Source: Deltaproteobacteria bacterium (GTDB lineage Bacteria > CG2-30-53-67). Taken from it: a stretch of DNA of 52,232 nucleotides. Position numbers and translations under genes: made by a program. Position 1 is the stretch's first letter. Each line of letters starts with the position of its first letter. The stretch spans positions 1 to 52,232 of the forward strand of contig JAADIO010000039.1 in assembly GCA_013151235.1 (NCBI GenBank), written 5' to 3'. Under the pieces are notes generated by a model that did no database searches, was not told where the DNA came from, and was given only the letters and a program-made list of their open reading frames with translations. This document shows, in pieces, positions 15,953 through 24,786 of this stretch.

Positions 15953-17300
15953 GGATAGTGACGGAGCAAAAAGACTCTGCTTTGCTTTTTTCTGGATGCT
16001 GGTCTGTTGTTTCCCCTGTCTGTGTACGGCGGACCCGATTCGTACGCCTCTCCCCGAGCCTTTGACCCTGCAAAGGGCGCTGGCGTTGGCCGATGAGCCG
16101 GATCCGGCCCTTGCCGAGGCCCAGGCGGATCTGGAAGGTGCGGAGGCGGATCGTCGTTTGATTGAATCGACTTTGGGAATTCAGGCCTCCTTTTCCGGAA
16201 ATCTCCGCTGGATCAAGCCGGATCCCCTCGCTCCGGATCCTTCACAAAACGATTCGAGTCTTCATTTCAATATCAGAAAACGTCTCTATGATTTTGGTCG
16301 AAGCCGGTACGGTCTTTCCGCTGTTCGTTCAGAGATTGAAGCCTCTGAATGGCTTTATGAAGATGCCCGGCAGCAGCGGCGCATTGAGATCATGGTTCGT
16401 TTTCTTGAGGTTCTTCTCGCGGATATGGAATATGACCGGGACAGTGAGGCCGCCGCCGTGGCCTATGCGCGTTACGACCGGCTACGGGACCGGAATGAAC
16501 TGGGGCAGGTCTCGGACATTGATCTGCAACAGGCTGCAAGCGAGTATCGTAAGGCACGGCGGGATCGCGCCGTCAGTCAGGCGCCCCAGCGAACCCGCCG
16601 TGCCCTCCTTGCGGAGGTCCTCAATCGTCCGGGAGAGCTTCCGGTGACCCTGGTGGAACCGGAATTCGCGGGGCTGGACCGGGATCCGCCGCCGGTGGAT
16701 GACCTGATCCGGGAGGCTTTGAAAATGAATCCCGTCCTGCGTGCCCTTCGGTCTCAGGTGCAGGCCGTTCAGGAAAAACTGAAGGAGGATCGGGCCGGGC
16801 GAAACCCGATCCTTACGGCGGAGATTCATCGGGCTTTTTATAAACGACGTTTTGGTTCCCGGGACCAGTGGCGGGCGGACATGCTGTTGGAGGTCCCTCT
16901 CCTGACGGGGGGGACGGTCGAAGCGAACGAGGCCGAACACCTGGCCGAGCGGCATCGACTGGAGGCGCGTCTTGACCGGCGAAGCCGGGAAGTGCGACAG
17001 GCGGTGCTGGAGAGATGGGAGGAGATCCGGACACTCCGGCAAGGACTTGTGGAAGCCCGAGCGAGAGTGCAATACCGTGATCTCTATCTCGATCGGAGCC
17101 GCTCTCTCTATGAACTGGAAGTCAAGACCGACCTCGGGGATGCCATGACGCAGAATGTGGCGGCGTTCCTCCATGAAACACGAACAAAATTTGAATTGGC
17201 GCTGGCGTGGGCCAGACTGGCTGCCTTGACCGGAAAGTCGGCCGGTTTTTTGAAGGCCGAATCCGGGTCGGCGTCGCCTCATAAGAATCGAAAAGATTGA
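15942..17300 (+). CDS. TolC-family outer-membrane channel protein
   Basis: A 452-residue exported protein with a signal peptide (about residues 1-30). Two long helical repeats follow, with the heptad-like, Arg/Glu/Ala-rich character of TolC proteins. The strand segments LHFNIRKRLYDFGRSR and RADMLLEVPLLTGG mark the two barrel halves. It would form the outer-membrane exit duct of an efflux or secretion machine. It overlaps the preceding gene and the adaptor gene that follows. No inner-membrane pump gene is in this operon. Confidence 0.82.
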   Translation: MCRRDSDGAKRLCFAFFWMLVCCFPCLCTADPIRTPLPEPLTLQRALALADEPDPALAEAQADLEGAEADRRLIESTLGIQASFSGNLRWIKPDPLAPDPSQNDSSLHFNIRKRLYDFGRSRYGLSAVRSEIEASEWLYEDARQQRRIEIMVRFLEVLLADMEYDRDSEAAAVAYARYDRLRDRNELGQVSDIDLQQAASEYRKARRDRAVSQAPQRTRRALLAEVLNRPGELPVTLVEPEFAGLDRDPPPVDDLIREALKMNPVLRALRSQVQAVQEKLKEDRAGRNPILTAEIHRAFYKRRFGSRDQWRADMLLEVPLLTGGTVEANEAEHLAERHRLEARLDRRSREVRQAVLERWEEIRTLRQGLVEARARVQYRDLYLDRSRSLYELEVKTDLGDAMTQNVAAFLHETRTKFELALAWARLAALTGKSAGFLKAESGSASPHKNRKD

Positions 17301-18118
17301 TGGGTGAATTCCTGCTTGAGAAAATTCTGTTCCGCCGGAAGAGGGTTGCGGGATGTATCTTTTGCCTTCTGCTGGGAAGCATCCTCCCGGCATGGGCGGT
17401 GGAGTACCCCTCGGTCTTGAAATGGGATAGAAGGGTGGAACTCAGCACTCCTGTTTCAGGTATTGTTTCCGAAGTTGCCGTACACGAAGGGGAACGGGTG
17501 CGTAAAGGTCAACTTTTGCTGCAACTGGATGACCGTCCCTTTCGGTTGGAAATCGATCGGGCTCGATCGGTTGTCAAGCGACTTGTCGTTGTGCTTGATG
17601 AGGCACGGCGGGAGAAGGACCGGGCCGAAGAACTCTATGCCCGCACTGTCCTGTCCGACCATGAATTACAATTGGCCCGGATCGGATGGACGATTGCCGA
17701 CGCAAAACTGGAATCAGCAAAGAGCGATCTTGCCCGGGCGAAACTGGATCTCGAATACAGTACGGTCCGGGCGCCGTTTGACGGAAGGATCCTGGAGCGG
17801 CATGCGGAGGTGGGGCAAACCCTCGTGCAGCGTTTCCGGTCGACGCCGCTCATTGTATTGGCTGCATCGGACCGAATGTGTGCCCAGGCCCTGATGACGC
17901 AGGAACAGTTCTCAAACGTTACCCCCGGCCAGAAAGTGATGGTGAAGGTGGAAGGGCATCTTTATCCCGGGACGGTGCGGTCCATTGGCTTAACACCGGT
18001 GTCTGCAGAGGTTCCCGGGGCGCTTTATCCTGTGGATATTGTCTTCCGCATCGATCCGGTGATCACGTTTCGGGCGGGACAGCCGGCCACGATTCTTTTC
18101 TCCGGCGATTCCTTATAG
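17300..18118 (+). CDS. HlyD/RND-type periplasmic adaptor protein
   Basis: A 272-residue adaptor of a tripartite efflux system. After an N-terminal hydrophobic segment (about residues 14-35) come a split biotinyl-lipoyl domain (TPVSGIVSEVAVHEGERVRKGQLLL, partner half YSTVRAPFDGRI), a helical hairpin between them, and a beta-barrel domain. The ATG at 17300 overlaps the TolC-family stop. The protein is short for the family and lacks an obvious membrane-proximal domain. It pairs with the channel at 15942, but the energy-coupling transporter must be encoded elsewhere or be absent. Confidence 0.8.
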   Translation: MGEFLLEKILFRRKRVAGCIFCLLLGSILPAWAVEYPSVLKWDRRVELSTPVSGIVSEVAVHEGERVRKGQLLLQLDDRPFRLEIDRARSVVKRLVVVLDEARREKDRAEELYARTVLSDHELQLARIGWTIADAKLESAKSDLARAKLDLEYSTVRAPFDGRILERHAEVGQTLVQRFRSTPLIVLAASDRMCAQALMTQEQFSNVTPGQKVMVKVEGHLYPGTVRSIGLTPVSAEVPGALYPVDIVFRIDPVITFRAGQPATILFSGDSL

Positions 18119-18149
18119 ATATCGTATCCGGAAGAGGTGAAGAAGAGCG

Positions 18150-18398
18150 GTGGATCCTTCAACTCCGGAACAGGAGATTGACCGTACATTGGATATCCGG
18201 GGGTTTGTCTGCCCTCTGCCGGTTTTGAAGACCAAGCAGGCGTTGGATCGGATGAAACCAGGGGAGATTTTGAAGGTGATGGCAACGGATCCGGATGCCG
18301 GGGCGGATATTTCACGGCTCTTCAAGCGTCTCGGGCATTCGGTTCTGAACGTCCGGGAGGAGGGAGAGGGGATTACCGTTCTGATCCGTAAAAAATAG
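18150..18398 (+). CDS. tusA: TusA-family sulfurtransferase
   Basis: An 82-residue cytoplasmic sulfur carrier. The hallmark CPLPVLKTKQAL is present with the active cysteine at residue 21, followed by MKPGEILKVMATD and the typical ending strands. TusA passes persulfide sulfur between proteins. As the last gene of the permease operon it probably receives sulfur brought in by the YeeE-type transporter. The start is a GTG. No dsr or sHdr genes are in the window to name the next acceptor. Confidence 0.88.
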   Translation: MDPSTPEQEIDRTLDIRGFVCPLPVLKTKQALDRMKPGEILKVMATDPDAGADISRLFKRLGHSVLNVREEGEGITVLIRKK

Positions 18399-18583
18399 CA
18401 TTGCGCTGCTCCGCTTTTTTGAATATCCCACCTCCTGCCGGCGACCGCTTCCCGGATGCCGTGGGGACGCGATTTTGGGGACGTTGTTACCGGACGTGCA
18501 TATTGATATTCAGAAAGATTTCTAAAAAATCAAGCGGAGGAAGCTTTCTCCCGTTGATCCTGTCTGAAGAAAACTCGCGAGAA

Positions 18584-20470
18584 TTATCCCCTGAGCGATT
18601 CCAGTACTTCCCAACGCTCATAGACCCCGGTCAGTTCATTGTCCAACGCCTCAAGTCTTGCCCTGGTTTCAGCCACCTTTTTGCCGCTTGATCGATAAAA
18701 GGCGGGATCCGCCAGACGGGTATGGATCTCTTCCCGTTCCGATTCAAGCGCCTCGATGCGCTCGGGAAGAGCTTCCAGCTCCTTTTGTTCCTTGAAGGTC
18801 AATTTCCGTTTTGAGGCCGAACGATCAGGGCGCCTGTCCTTTTTTTTCTCCTTGCCCGGAAGCACGGGAGCGGGCTCTTTTCTCTGTCTGAGCCAGTCGT
18901 CATAGCCGCCCACATATTCGTTCACACATCCTTCCCCTTCAAACACGAGCGTGCTGGTCACGACATTGTTGATGAATGCCCGGTCGTGGCTTACAAGAAG
19001 GACCGTTCCCGGGTAGTCCATCAGGAGTCCTTCAAGCAGATCCAGAGTCTCCATATCCAGATCGTTCGAGGGCTCATCGAGTACAAGCAGGTTTGACGGT
19101 TTCGTGAAAAGCTTGGCCAGCAACAGCCGGTTGCGCTCCCCTCCCGAGAGGACCTTCACCGGGCTCAGCGCACGCTCCGGAGGAAAAAGAAAATCCTGAA
19201 GATAACCGATCACATGACGCCGATTCCCGTAGAGGGTCACATAGTCGCTGCCGTCCGCCACATTATCCCGGACACTTTTTTCATCATTGAGGAGCGCCCG
19301 GTGCTGGTCGAGGTAGGCTGGTTGGAGTTTCGTGCCGTGCCGGATCGTCCCTTCCATCGGGATAAGTTGACCGAGCAATATCTTGAGCAACGTGGTCTTC
19401 CCCGCTCCGTTCGGTCCGATAATGCCGATCTTATCGCCGCGCAGGATCGTTGTTGAAAACCCCCGGATTGTATCAACCCCGCCATAGCTGTAACCCACGC
19501 CCTCCGCCTCAATTACGGTCCGCCCCGTCTGCTCCGCCTTCTGTATTTGCATCCGCACATTGCCGATTCCCTCGCGCCGCCCCGCCCGGATCCTGCGCAT
19601 TTCCTTGAGTGCGCGCACGCGGCCTTCATTGCGCGTCCTGCGCGCTTTCACCCCTTGCCGTATCCAGGCCTCCTCTGCAGCCAGCTTCTTGTCGAACTTG
19701 GCGTTTTCTGTGGCCTCCTCCGCCACTGCGGCCTCTTTGAGTTCCTGATAGATCTGATAATTTCCAGGCCAGTTCGTGAGGCGGCCGCGATCGAGGTCCA
19801 CGATCCGTGTCGCAAGCTTCCGGATCAACATTCGGTCGTGGGTGACAAACAGAAGTGCCCCGCCGAAAGAAAGCAGAAACTCCTCCAGCCACGCAATGGT
19901 ATCGATATCCAGATGATTCGTAGGCTCGTCCAGAAGCAAAAGGTCCGGCTCGCTGACCAAGGCCCGGGCAAGCAGGACCAGCCGCTTGCGGCCGCCGGAA
20001 AGCTCGGAGAACTCCGTATCGGCCGAAAGCTTAAGCCGCGAGAGCATCGTCTCGACGTGCGGTTCTATGTCCCAGCCGCCAGCCGCCTCCAACCGGTGCT
20101 GAACATTTTCAAAGGCGGTCATCAGCTTCTCGCTCTGATCCCGGCCCAGCCTGCCGCCCAGATTGTGATACTCGGCCAGCAGTTTTCCCTGCTTACCAAA
20201 CGCGTCCGCTACCACATCAAAAACGGTGCCGCAAAGCCCCCTTGGAACCTCCTGGGCAAGCCCGGTGATTGTCACCCCCTGCCGGAACACGATGCTGCCT
20301 TCATCCGGTTTGACTTCACGGGCGATCAGCCCCATAAGAGTCGATTTGCCTGTCCCGTTCCTCCCGACCAGGCAGACCCGTTCGCCCCGGTCGATAGAGA
20401 GATTAATACTCTCGAGAACGGGCAGCCCTCCAAAGCTGATTTTCACACCCTGCAAACTCACCAATGCCAT
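18584..20470 (-). CDS. uup: ABC-F family ATPase, Uup-like
   Basis: A 628-residue soluble protein with two ABC ATPase domains and no membrane segments. The first has Walker A GRNGTGKST and signature LSGGRKR; the second has GPNGAGKTT and LSGGERNR. Between them is the linker typical of ABC-F proteins, and the C-terminus (about 545-628) is a charged coiled coil as in Uup. ABC-F proteins act on ribosomes or on DNA/RNA junctions. It is convergent with tusA; the 185-base gap between them shows no strong terminator. Confidence 0.92.
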   Translation of the reverse strand: MALVSLQGVKISFGGLPVLESINLSIDRGERVCLVGRNGTGKSTLMGLIAREVKPDEGSIVFRQGVTITGLAQEVPRGLCGTVFDVVADAFGKQGKLLAEYHNLGGRLGRDQSEKLMTAFENVQHRLEAAGGWDIEPHVETMLSRLKLSADTEFSELSGGRKRLVLLARALVSEPDLLLLDEPTNHLDIDTIAWLEEFLLSFGGALLFVTHDRMLIRKLATRIVDLDRGRLTNWPGNYQIYQELKEAAVAEEATENAKFDKKLAAEEAWIRQGVKARRTRNEGRVRALKEMRRIRAGRREGIGNVRMQIQKAEQTGRTVIEAEGVGYSYGGVDTIRGFSTTILRGDKIGIIGPNGAGKTTLLKILLGQLIPMEGTIRHGTKLQPAYLDQHRALLNDEKSVRDNVADGSDYVTLYGNRRHVIGYLQDFLFPPERALSPVKVLSGGERNRLLLAKLFTKPSNLLVLDEPSNDLDMETLDLLEGLLMDYPGTVLLVSHDRAFINNVVTSTLVFEGEGCVNEYVGGYDDWLRQRKEPAPVLPGKEKKKDRRPDRSASKRKLTFKEQKELEALPERIEALESEREEIHTRLADPAFYRSSGKKVAETRARLEALDNELTGVYERWEVLESLRG

Positions 20471-20566
20471 AAAAACCTCTTTTGTTCACCGGAAAACATT
20501 CTGTGCGAAGCCTTCCGCTCTTTTCCGGCCTATCATGACGATCATTCATGCAATATCAGGGATAGA

Positions 20567-20595
20567 ATCATAACAGAAATCACACATTTTGAACA
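20567..20595 (-). promoter_or_regulatory. Candidate sigma-70 promoter of uup
   Basis: On the minus strand TGTTCA and TATGAT are separated by 17 bases, about 97 bases before the uup start codon. This is a motif match only. Confidence 0.35.
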
Positions 20596-20713
20596 TTTGC
20601 ATTCAGTATGGAGGAGATCGCCCGAGATCAGCCTGCTTGTCGATTTGACAAAGCGGCCCCTCTCTGTCATTAATAGGGCTACCTTACTTTATAATGATAC
20701 TTGGGGAGAGGCC

Positions 20714-21031
20714 ATGGCGGAACATTTTCATATCGACGACATTGCAAGCTTCAGCACGGAAAAAATGACCGTTAAGATTACACACGATTCCATTAATTTT
20801 CGACAACTCCTTTTCTGTTTCATGGCCGGGCAGGAGCTTCCCGTCCATTCCCACGATGTTGACTCCGAGATCATCTTTGCAATTATGGACGGAGAAGGAA
20901 TCCTGATCGAAGAGGGCAAAGAAGTGGAGGTCAAAAAAGGCGATATCGTGATCGGACAGGTTCGGATTCCCCACGGTATCCGGGCTGTGAGCGATCTGAA
21001 GGTGCTGGTGACCATCACTCCGCCGTTGTAG
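20714..21031 (+). CDS. Small cupin-domain protein
   Basis: A 105-residue single-domain cupin. The first motif is seen as LPVHSHDVDSEIIFAIMDGEG, shown here as parts: LPVHSH supplies the two histidines and DSEIIF the acid. The second motif is seen in RIPHGIRAVSD. Such proteins bind a metal and small ligands; the substrate is unknown. The start at 20714 is chosen because GGGGAGAG precedes it; a much longer in-frame reading upstream runs antisense through uup and is not real. A TATAAT at 20690-20695 may be the -10 element of its own promoter. Confidence 0.7.
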   Translation: MAEHFHIDDIASFSTEKMTVKITHDSINFRQLLFCFMAGQELPVHSHDVDSEIIFAIMDGEGILIEEGKEVEVKKGDIVIGQVRIPHGIRAVSDLKVLVTITPPL

Positions 21032-21065
21032 TCCAGGATGAAGTTCCAGTCTTTTTATCTGTATA

Positions 21066-21200
21066 TGATGGTGTCGTAAAAAGTCAGTTCCCGGATACCG
21101 TTCATGGTTCGACAGGCTCACCACGAACGGAATATCAATCACTTACACCGTTCGCCCTGAGCGTGTCGAAGGGTCGAACGGACTTTTTACGACTTCATCA
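21066..21200. repeat. MITE-like repeat, copy 2 (complete)
   Basis: A 135-bp palindromic element with 20-bp terminal inverted repeats TGATGnnGTCGTAAAAAGTC, which differ from each other at two bases. The inside carries GGTTCGACAGGCTCACC and, inverted, GCCCTGAGCGTGTCGAAGGG. The latter motif is common between genes in many environmental bacteria. It has no coding capacity and no clear target duplication. Confidence 0.85.
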
Positions 21201-21336
21201 ATTTTGTTTTATTCGTATATTCTAATTTGCCGGGCTGTTGCCGTCTCCCCCTCCATGGATAATGCGTAATTTCCTTCTCTTTTCATAATGTTATGAGCCA
21301 CGAAGTTTTATATATCAAGTTCGGAATATTTAATTC

Positions 21337-21365
21337 TTGACAATTAAATAGTGAATTGCTAACTT
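21337..21365 (+). promoter_or_regulatory. Candidate sigma-70 promoter of folE
   Basis: TTGACA and TAACTT are separated by 17 bases in an AT-rich stretch about 170 bases before the folE start. The -35 element is perfect and the -10 is fair. Confidence 0.45.
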
Positions 21366-21537
21366 ACCATGCTCCGGGTAACGTTATTGTAAAACAGCGT
21401 TTGATTGCCGACGTCCTGCCTTATTGTAGTCCGAATCAGAGTCCTGAAGGTGGTTTGCAGGTATCTCAAGGCGAGACGAGAGGATCATCCGATCTTCATC
21501 TTGCTTTGCCGGAAGATGAAAAAACGCGGGTTACGAT

Positions 21538-22101
21538 ATGGATACCGACAAGATTGCGAAAGGGGTCCGGTTGATCCTGGAGGGGATTGGTGAGGATCCG
21601 GAACGTCCCGGTTTGAAAGAGACTCCTCGACGGGTTGCGGAGTTCTATGAGGAGATTTTCGGCGGGTTGACAGCCGACCTGTCGCAGGTGATCCGGCCGA
21701 TTGAAGGGGAGGCTCATAAAGAGATGGTCATGGTCCGGGATATTCCTTTCTACTCGGTCTGTGAACATCACCTTCTTCCCTTTATCGGAAAGGCCCATAT
21801 CGCCTATATCCCGGGGGAAGGAAAGATCGTCGGGTTTTCAGCCTTCACCCGGGCGCTGGATCTGCTGGCCCGAAGACCGCAGGTTCAGGAACGGTTGACC
21901 ACACAATTAGCCGACCTGATCGTGGCGAGTATCGACCCGCGGGGGGCCATGGTGGTGATTGAAGCGGAGCAGCTCTGTGTCTCCATGCGGGGCGTGAAGA
22001 AGGCCGGGGCGAAGACGATTACTTCGGCGGTACGGGGGATCTTTGAGACCCACGAGCGTACCCGGATCGAGATGCTGGAGTTGATGCGGAAAGGGCAATA
22101 G
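21538..22101 (+). CDS. folE: GTP cyclohydrolase I
   Basis: A 187-residue enzyme converting GTP to dihydroneopterin triphosphate, the first step of tetrahydrofolate synthesis. Clear motifs are [30 protein letters not shown] with the zinc cysteine and histidines, [23 protein letters not shown], and CVSMRGVKK with the second zinc cysteine. The length is normal for a bacterial type IA enzyme. It heads a folate and C1 gene group followed 39 bases later by metV, so supply of the cofactor is linked to its use in the Wood-Ljungdahl pathway. The ribosome binding site is weak. Confidence 0.95.
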   Translation: MDTDKIAKGVRLILEGIGEDPERPGLKETPRRVAEFYEEIFGGLTADLSQVIRPIEGEAHKEMVMVRDIPFYSVCEHHLLPFIGKAHIAYIPGEGKIVGFSAFTRALDLLARRPQVQERLTTQLADLIVASIDPRGAMVVIEAEQLCVSMRGVKKAGAKTITSAVRGIFETHERTRIEMLELMRKGQ

Positions 22102-22140
22102 GAACCGTTGGTAACCTGAGGAGGAGAGGGAGCAGAGATT

Positions 22141-22854
22141 ATGATCGTACAAGAGACGAAACCGATTGAAACCATCAGGGAAATGCTCAAGGACGTGAAG
22201 AAGATCTTTCTCGTCGGCTGTGGAGACTGTGCAACGGTCTGTGAAGCGGGCGGACCCGATGATCTGAAACGGATGGAGGAGGCTCTCAAGGGGGAGGGGA
22301 TCGAGGTGACCGGGACGGTGATCCCCGATACGAGCTGTCATATCCCCGATGTAAAAAGTCAGATGAAGAAACATGCCGCAGAGGTTGAGGCGGCCGACGC
22401 AATCGGCGTGATGTCCTGCGGCGCCGGCGTACAGACCCTGGGGACCCTCTACGAAGAGATGCCGGTCTTTCCGATTAATAACGCCCTCTTCCTGGGGAAC
22501 ACGGAACGATTCGGCCAGCATGTGGAGTTCTGCTCCGCCTGTGGAGAATGCCGCATCGACAAGCTGGGTGCGATTTGCCCCATCACCCGCTGCTACAAGG
22601 GGATTTTGAACGGTCCCTGCGGCGGGGTGAATGACGGCATGTGCGAGATCGGAAATGATACACCCTGTGCCTGGGTCCTGGCCTATGAACGACTGGAGAA
22701 ACAGGGACGGCTCGATAACCTGAAGGATACATCCCCCCCCAAGCGATGGTCGGCGCACTTGAAACCGATGCGTCATCTGAATCCGACGCTCAAAAAGAAG
22801 ATGGAGGAGAAAGAGGCGAAGCGGAAGGCAAAGGAAGCGAAGAAGGCCGAATAA
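22141..22854 (+). CDS. metV: MetV, zinc/Fe-S accessory subunit of methylenetetrahydrofolate reductase
   Basis: A 237-residue protein typical of acetogens and other Wood-Ljungdahl bacteria, where MetV forms a complex with MetF. The N-terminal half resembles an iron-sulfur/zinc domain (VGCGDCATVCEAGG, PDTSCHIPD, VMSCGAG). The C-terminal half has the methylene-THF reductase C-terminal cysteine pattern (CSACGECRIDKLGAICPITRC, in parts, then GPCGG). The tail is lysine-rich. It sits just before metF with a small hairpin repeat in between. The family is secure; the electron route to MetF is not visible from the sequence. Confidence 0.9.
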   Translation: MIVQETKPIETIREMLKDVKKIFLVGCGDCATVCEAGGPDDLKRMEEALKGEGIEVTGTVIPDTSCHIPDVKSQMKKHAAEVEAADAIGVMSCGAGVQTLGTLYEEMPVFPINNALFLGNTERFGQHVEFCSACGECRIDKLGAICPITRCYKGILNGPCGGVNDGMCEIGNDTPCAWVLAYERLEKQGRLDNLKDTSPPKRWSAHLKPMRHLNPTLKKKMEEKEAKRKAKEAKKAE

Positions 22855-22859
22855 AATCG

Positions 22860-22885
22860 CCACGAATAATTCGTGACATTCGTGG
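22860..22885. repeat. Short palindrome between metV and metF
   Basis: CCACGAAT and ATTCGTGG form perfect 8-base inverted arms around a ten-base loop. No T-run follows, so this is more likely a dispersed palindromic repeat than a terminator. Confidence 0.5.
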
Positions 22886-22942
22886 CTAAGAATTGGTTTA
22901 TGTGATTTGTAGCTGAATTTTTCAGGAGGAGAGGCGAGACCG

Positions 22943-23824
22943 ATGAAAAAAACTTTGAAAGAGGCCTTTGAAGCAGGAGAATTTGCCATCACCGGAGAAT
23001 GCGGGCCGCCCAAGGGGACGGAGATCGATCAGATGCTCCACCATGCCGAAGGGATGCTTGGATATGTCCATGGAATCAACGTGACCGATAACCAAAGTTC
23101 CGTCATGCGGATCGGTTCTCTTCCGGTCTGTCGGCTCTTGAAGGAGATGGGGCACGACCCGGTCTTCCAGATTACCGGCCGTGATCGTAACCGTCTGGCG
23201 ATCCAGTCCGATCTTCTGGGCGCCGAGGTTCTCGGGATCAACAATGTCCTCTGTCTCACCGGAGACGGTGTCCAGGCGGGGGATCACAAGGATGCCAAGC
23301 CGGTCTTCGATCTCGAATCGGTCCAGATTCTCCGGACCGTGGAGGCCTTGAACGGCGGGAAGGACCTGGCGGGAAATGAAATGAAAGGATCGACTTCCCT
23401 TTTTCCCGGGGCCGTGGTCACGCCGGAATCGAGACCGATTGAGCCGCAATTGATGAAATTTGAAAAGAAGATCAAGGCGGGGGCGAAATTTTTCCAGACC
23501 CAGGCGGTCTATGATGCCGAAAATTTCAAGGACTTCATGAAATTTGCCCGGCAGTACGATGTGAAAATCATGGCCGGCCTGGTCCTTTTGACCTCGGCGG
23601 GGATGGCGAACTACATGAACAAGTTCGTGCCCGGCGTGATGGTCCCCCGGAACCTTATCGACCGGATGAAGGAGGCCGGTAAGGAGAAGGCGATCGACAC
23701 CGGGATCGATATCATGTGTGAGTTCATCAACGAGACGAAGGATCTCTGCGACGGTGTCCATATCATGGCCATCGGGAAAGAGGAACTGGTGCCGGAAATT
23801 GTAAAGCGTGCAGGCCTGGCTTGA
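22943..23824 (+). CDS. metF: Methylenetetrahydrofolate reductase
   Basis: A 293-residue flavoprotein of the MetF TIM-barrel family that reduces 5,10-methylene-THF to 5-methyl-THF. Recognisable segments are AITGECGPPKGT at the N-terminus, INVTDNQSS, FQITGRDRNRLAIQSDLLGA, NVLCLTGD and FFQTQAVYD. The bacterial Wood-Ljungdahl pathway uses this reaction before methyl transfer by AcsE, and both acsE and metV are in this window. AGGAGG lies a few bases before the ATG. The length fits the short bacterial form without the C-terminal regulatory domain. Confidence 0.93.
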   Translation: MKKTLKEAFEAGEFAITGECGPPKGTEIDQMLHHAEGMLGYVHGINVTDNQSSVMRIGSLPVCRLLKEMGHDPVFQITGRDRNRLAIQSDLLGAEVLGINNVLCLTGDGVQAGDHKDAKPVFDLESVQILRTVEALNGGKDLAGNEMKGSTSLFPGAVVTPESRPIEPQLMKFEKKIKAGAKFFQTQAVYDAENFKDFMKFARQYDVKIMAGLVLLTSAGMANYMNKFVPGVMVPRNLIDRMKEAGKEKAIDTGIDIMCEFINETKDLCDGVHIMAIGKEELVPEIVKRAGLA

Positions 23825-23828
23825 TAGA

Positions 23829-23894
23829 ATCGTTCAAACCGTTCAAATGGTTTCAACCGGTTAAACTGCTTGAACGGTTTAATCGGTTTGAACC
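23829..23894. repeat. GGTTAAAC-type palindromic repeat, copy 1
   Basis: A 66-base stretch made of interleaved GTTCAAACCG and CGGTTTGAAC units that could fold into a long hairpin. Bases 23859-23880 are identical to 28506-28527. It lies directly between metF and panB. Confidence 0.65.
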
Positions 23895-23909
23895 AAAAAG
23901 GTGTTAGGT

Positions 23910-24698
23910 ATGCCCGGAGTTACCCTCACCGATCTGGCAAAGAAGAAAGCCGAAGGCAAAAAGATCACCATGCTGACGGCCTATGACTTCCCTTTTGCCG
24001 CCCTGGTCGATCAGGCGGAGATCGACATGATCCTCGTGGGGGACTCCCTCGGTGTCGTGGTGCAGGGGAAGGAGAACACCCTCCCCGTCACCATGGACGA
24101 GATGATCTACCATACGGAGATGGTGGCCCGGGCCACGTCCCACTCCCTGGTCGTGGGGGACATGCCGTTTCTTTCCTACCAGGCGAGCCGGGAGGAGGCG
24201 GTTTTCAACGCAGGGCGCTTTCTCAAAGAGGCAGGCGCCCAAGCGGTGAAACTCGAGGGGGGGGCGGCGGTCGAAAAAACAATCGAGGCGATTGCCGCAG
24301 CCGAAATTCCCGTCATGGCCCATATCGGCCTGACCCCCCAGTCGGTCCACAAAATGGGCGGTTTCAAAGTCCAGAAGGAGATGGACCGTCTGGTGAAAGA
24401 TGCGAAGGTCGTGGAAAAGGCCGGGGCCTTTGCCGTGGTCCTCGAGTGTGTTCCCGGCGGGATTGCAAAGCAGATCACCCGGGAGATCTCGATTCCGACC
24501 ATCGGGATCGGCGCCGGTGTTGATTGTGACGGTCAGGTCCTGGTGCTTCATGATCTGCTCGGTCTTTTTGACCGCTTCGTTCCGAAGTTCATCAAGCGGT
24601 ATGCCGTCCTCGGCGAAGAAGCCCTGAAGGCCCTTCGGCAGTACAAGGAAGAGGTGGAGCAGGGAGTCTTCCCCGGAGAAGAGCATACCTTTAAATAG
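23910..24698 (+). CDS. panB: 3-methyl-2-oxobutanoate hydroxymethyltransferase (ketopantoate synthesis)
   Basis: A 262-residue enzyme that transfers a hydroxymethyl group from methylene-THF to 3-methyl-2-oxobutanoate, the first step of pantothenate synthesis. Family motifs are [39 protein letters not shown] and [11 protein letters not shown], followed by IGIGAG. ATG 23910 is preferred to GTG 23901. It uses the same C1-folate as its neighbours metF and thyX. panC lies at 48893, but no typical panE is seen; see the DUF2520 protein at 27627. Confidence 0.95.
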   Translation: MPGVTLTDLAKKKAEGKKITMLTAYDFPFAALVDQAEIDMILVGDSLGVVVQGKENTLPVTMDEMIYHTEMVARATSHSLVVGDMPFLSYQASREEAVFNAGRFLKEAGAQAVKLEGGAAVEKTIEAIAAAEIPVMAHIGLTPQSVHKMGGFKVQKEMDRLVKDAKVVEKAGAFAVVLECVPGGIAKQITREISIPTIGIGAGVDCDGQVLVLHDLLGLFDRFVPKFIKRYAVLGEEALKALRQYKEEVEQGVFPGEEHTFK

Positions 24699-24699
24699 C

Positions 24700-24780
24700 T
24701 TTCAGCCGTCAGTTGGAAACGGAAAGGCAAGTTCTTTTGGTTTTGCTGGTCGCTGAGCGCTGACAGCTGACTGCAGGGGA
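24700..24780. repeat. Short inverted repeat region between panB and thyX
   Basis: TCAGCCGTCAGTTGG near the left end and CGCTGACAGCTGACTGC near the right end form loose inverted arms. This looks like a dispersed intergenic repeat; there is no T-run and no gene. Confidence 0.4.
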
Positions 24781-24786
24781 GTTGTT

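Larger units (their letters stand above)
21032..21537. other. Intergenic region with a MITE-like repeat before folE
   Basis: These 506 bases contain one complete MITE-like element (21066-21200), an AT-rich stretch and a good promoter motif (21337-21365). The last 170 bases form a long folE leader. I could not fold it into a known riboswitch, and no gene is supported. Confidence 0.6.

Noticed and set aside
19547-20713. Plus-strand reading of nearly 390 codons running into the cupin gene
   Set aside because: It is antisense to uup, whose motifs are unmistakable; only the last 105 codons after the ATG at 20714 match a protein family.
21366-21537. Possible riboswitch in the folE leader
   Set aside because: I could not match the conserved cores of the tetrahydrofolate or preQ1 classes, and no strong terminator hairpin is present.
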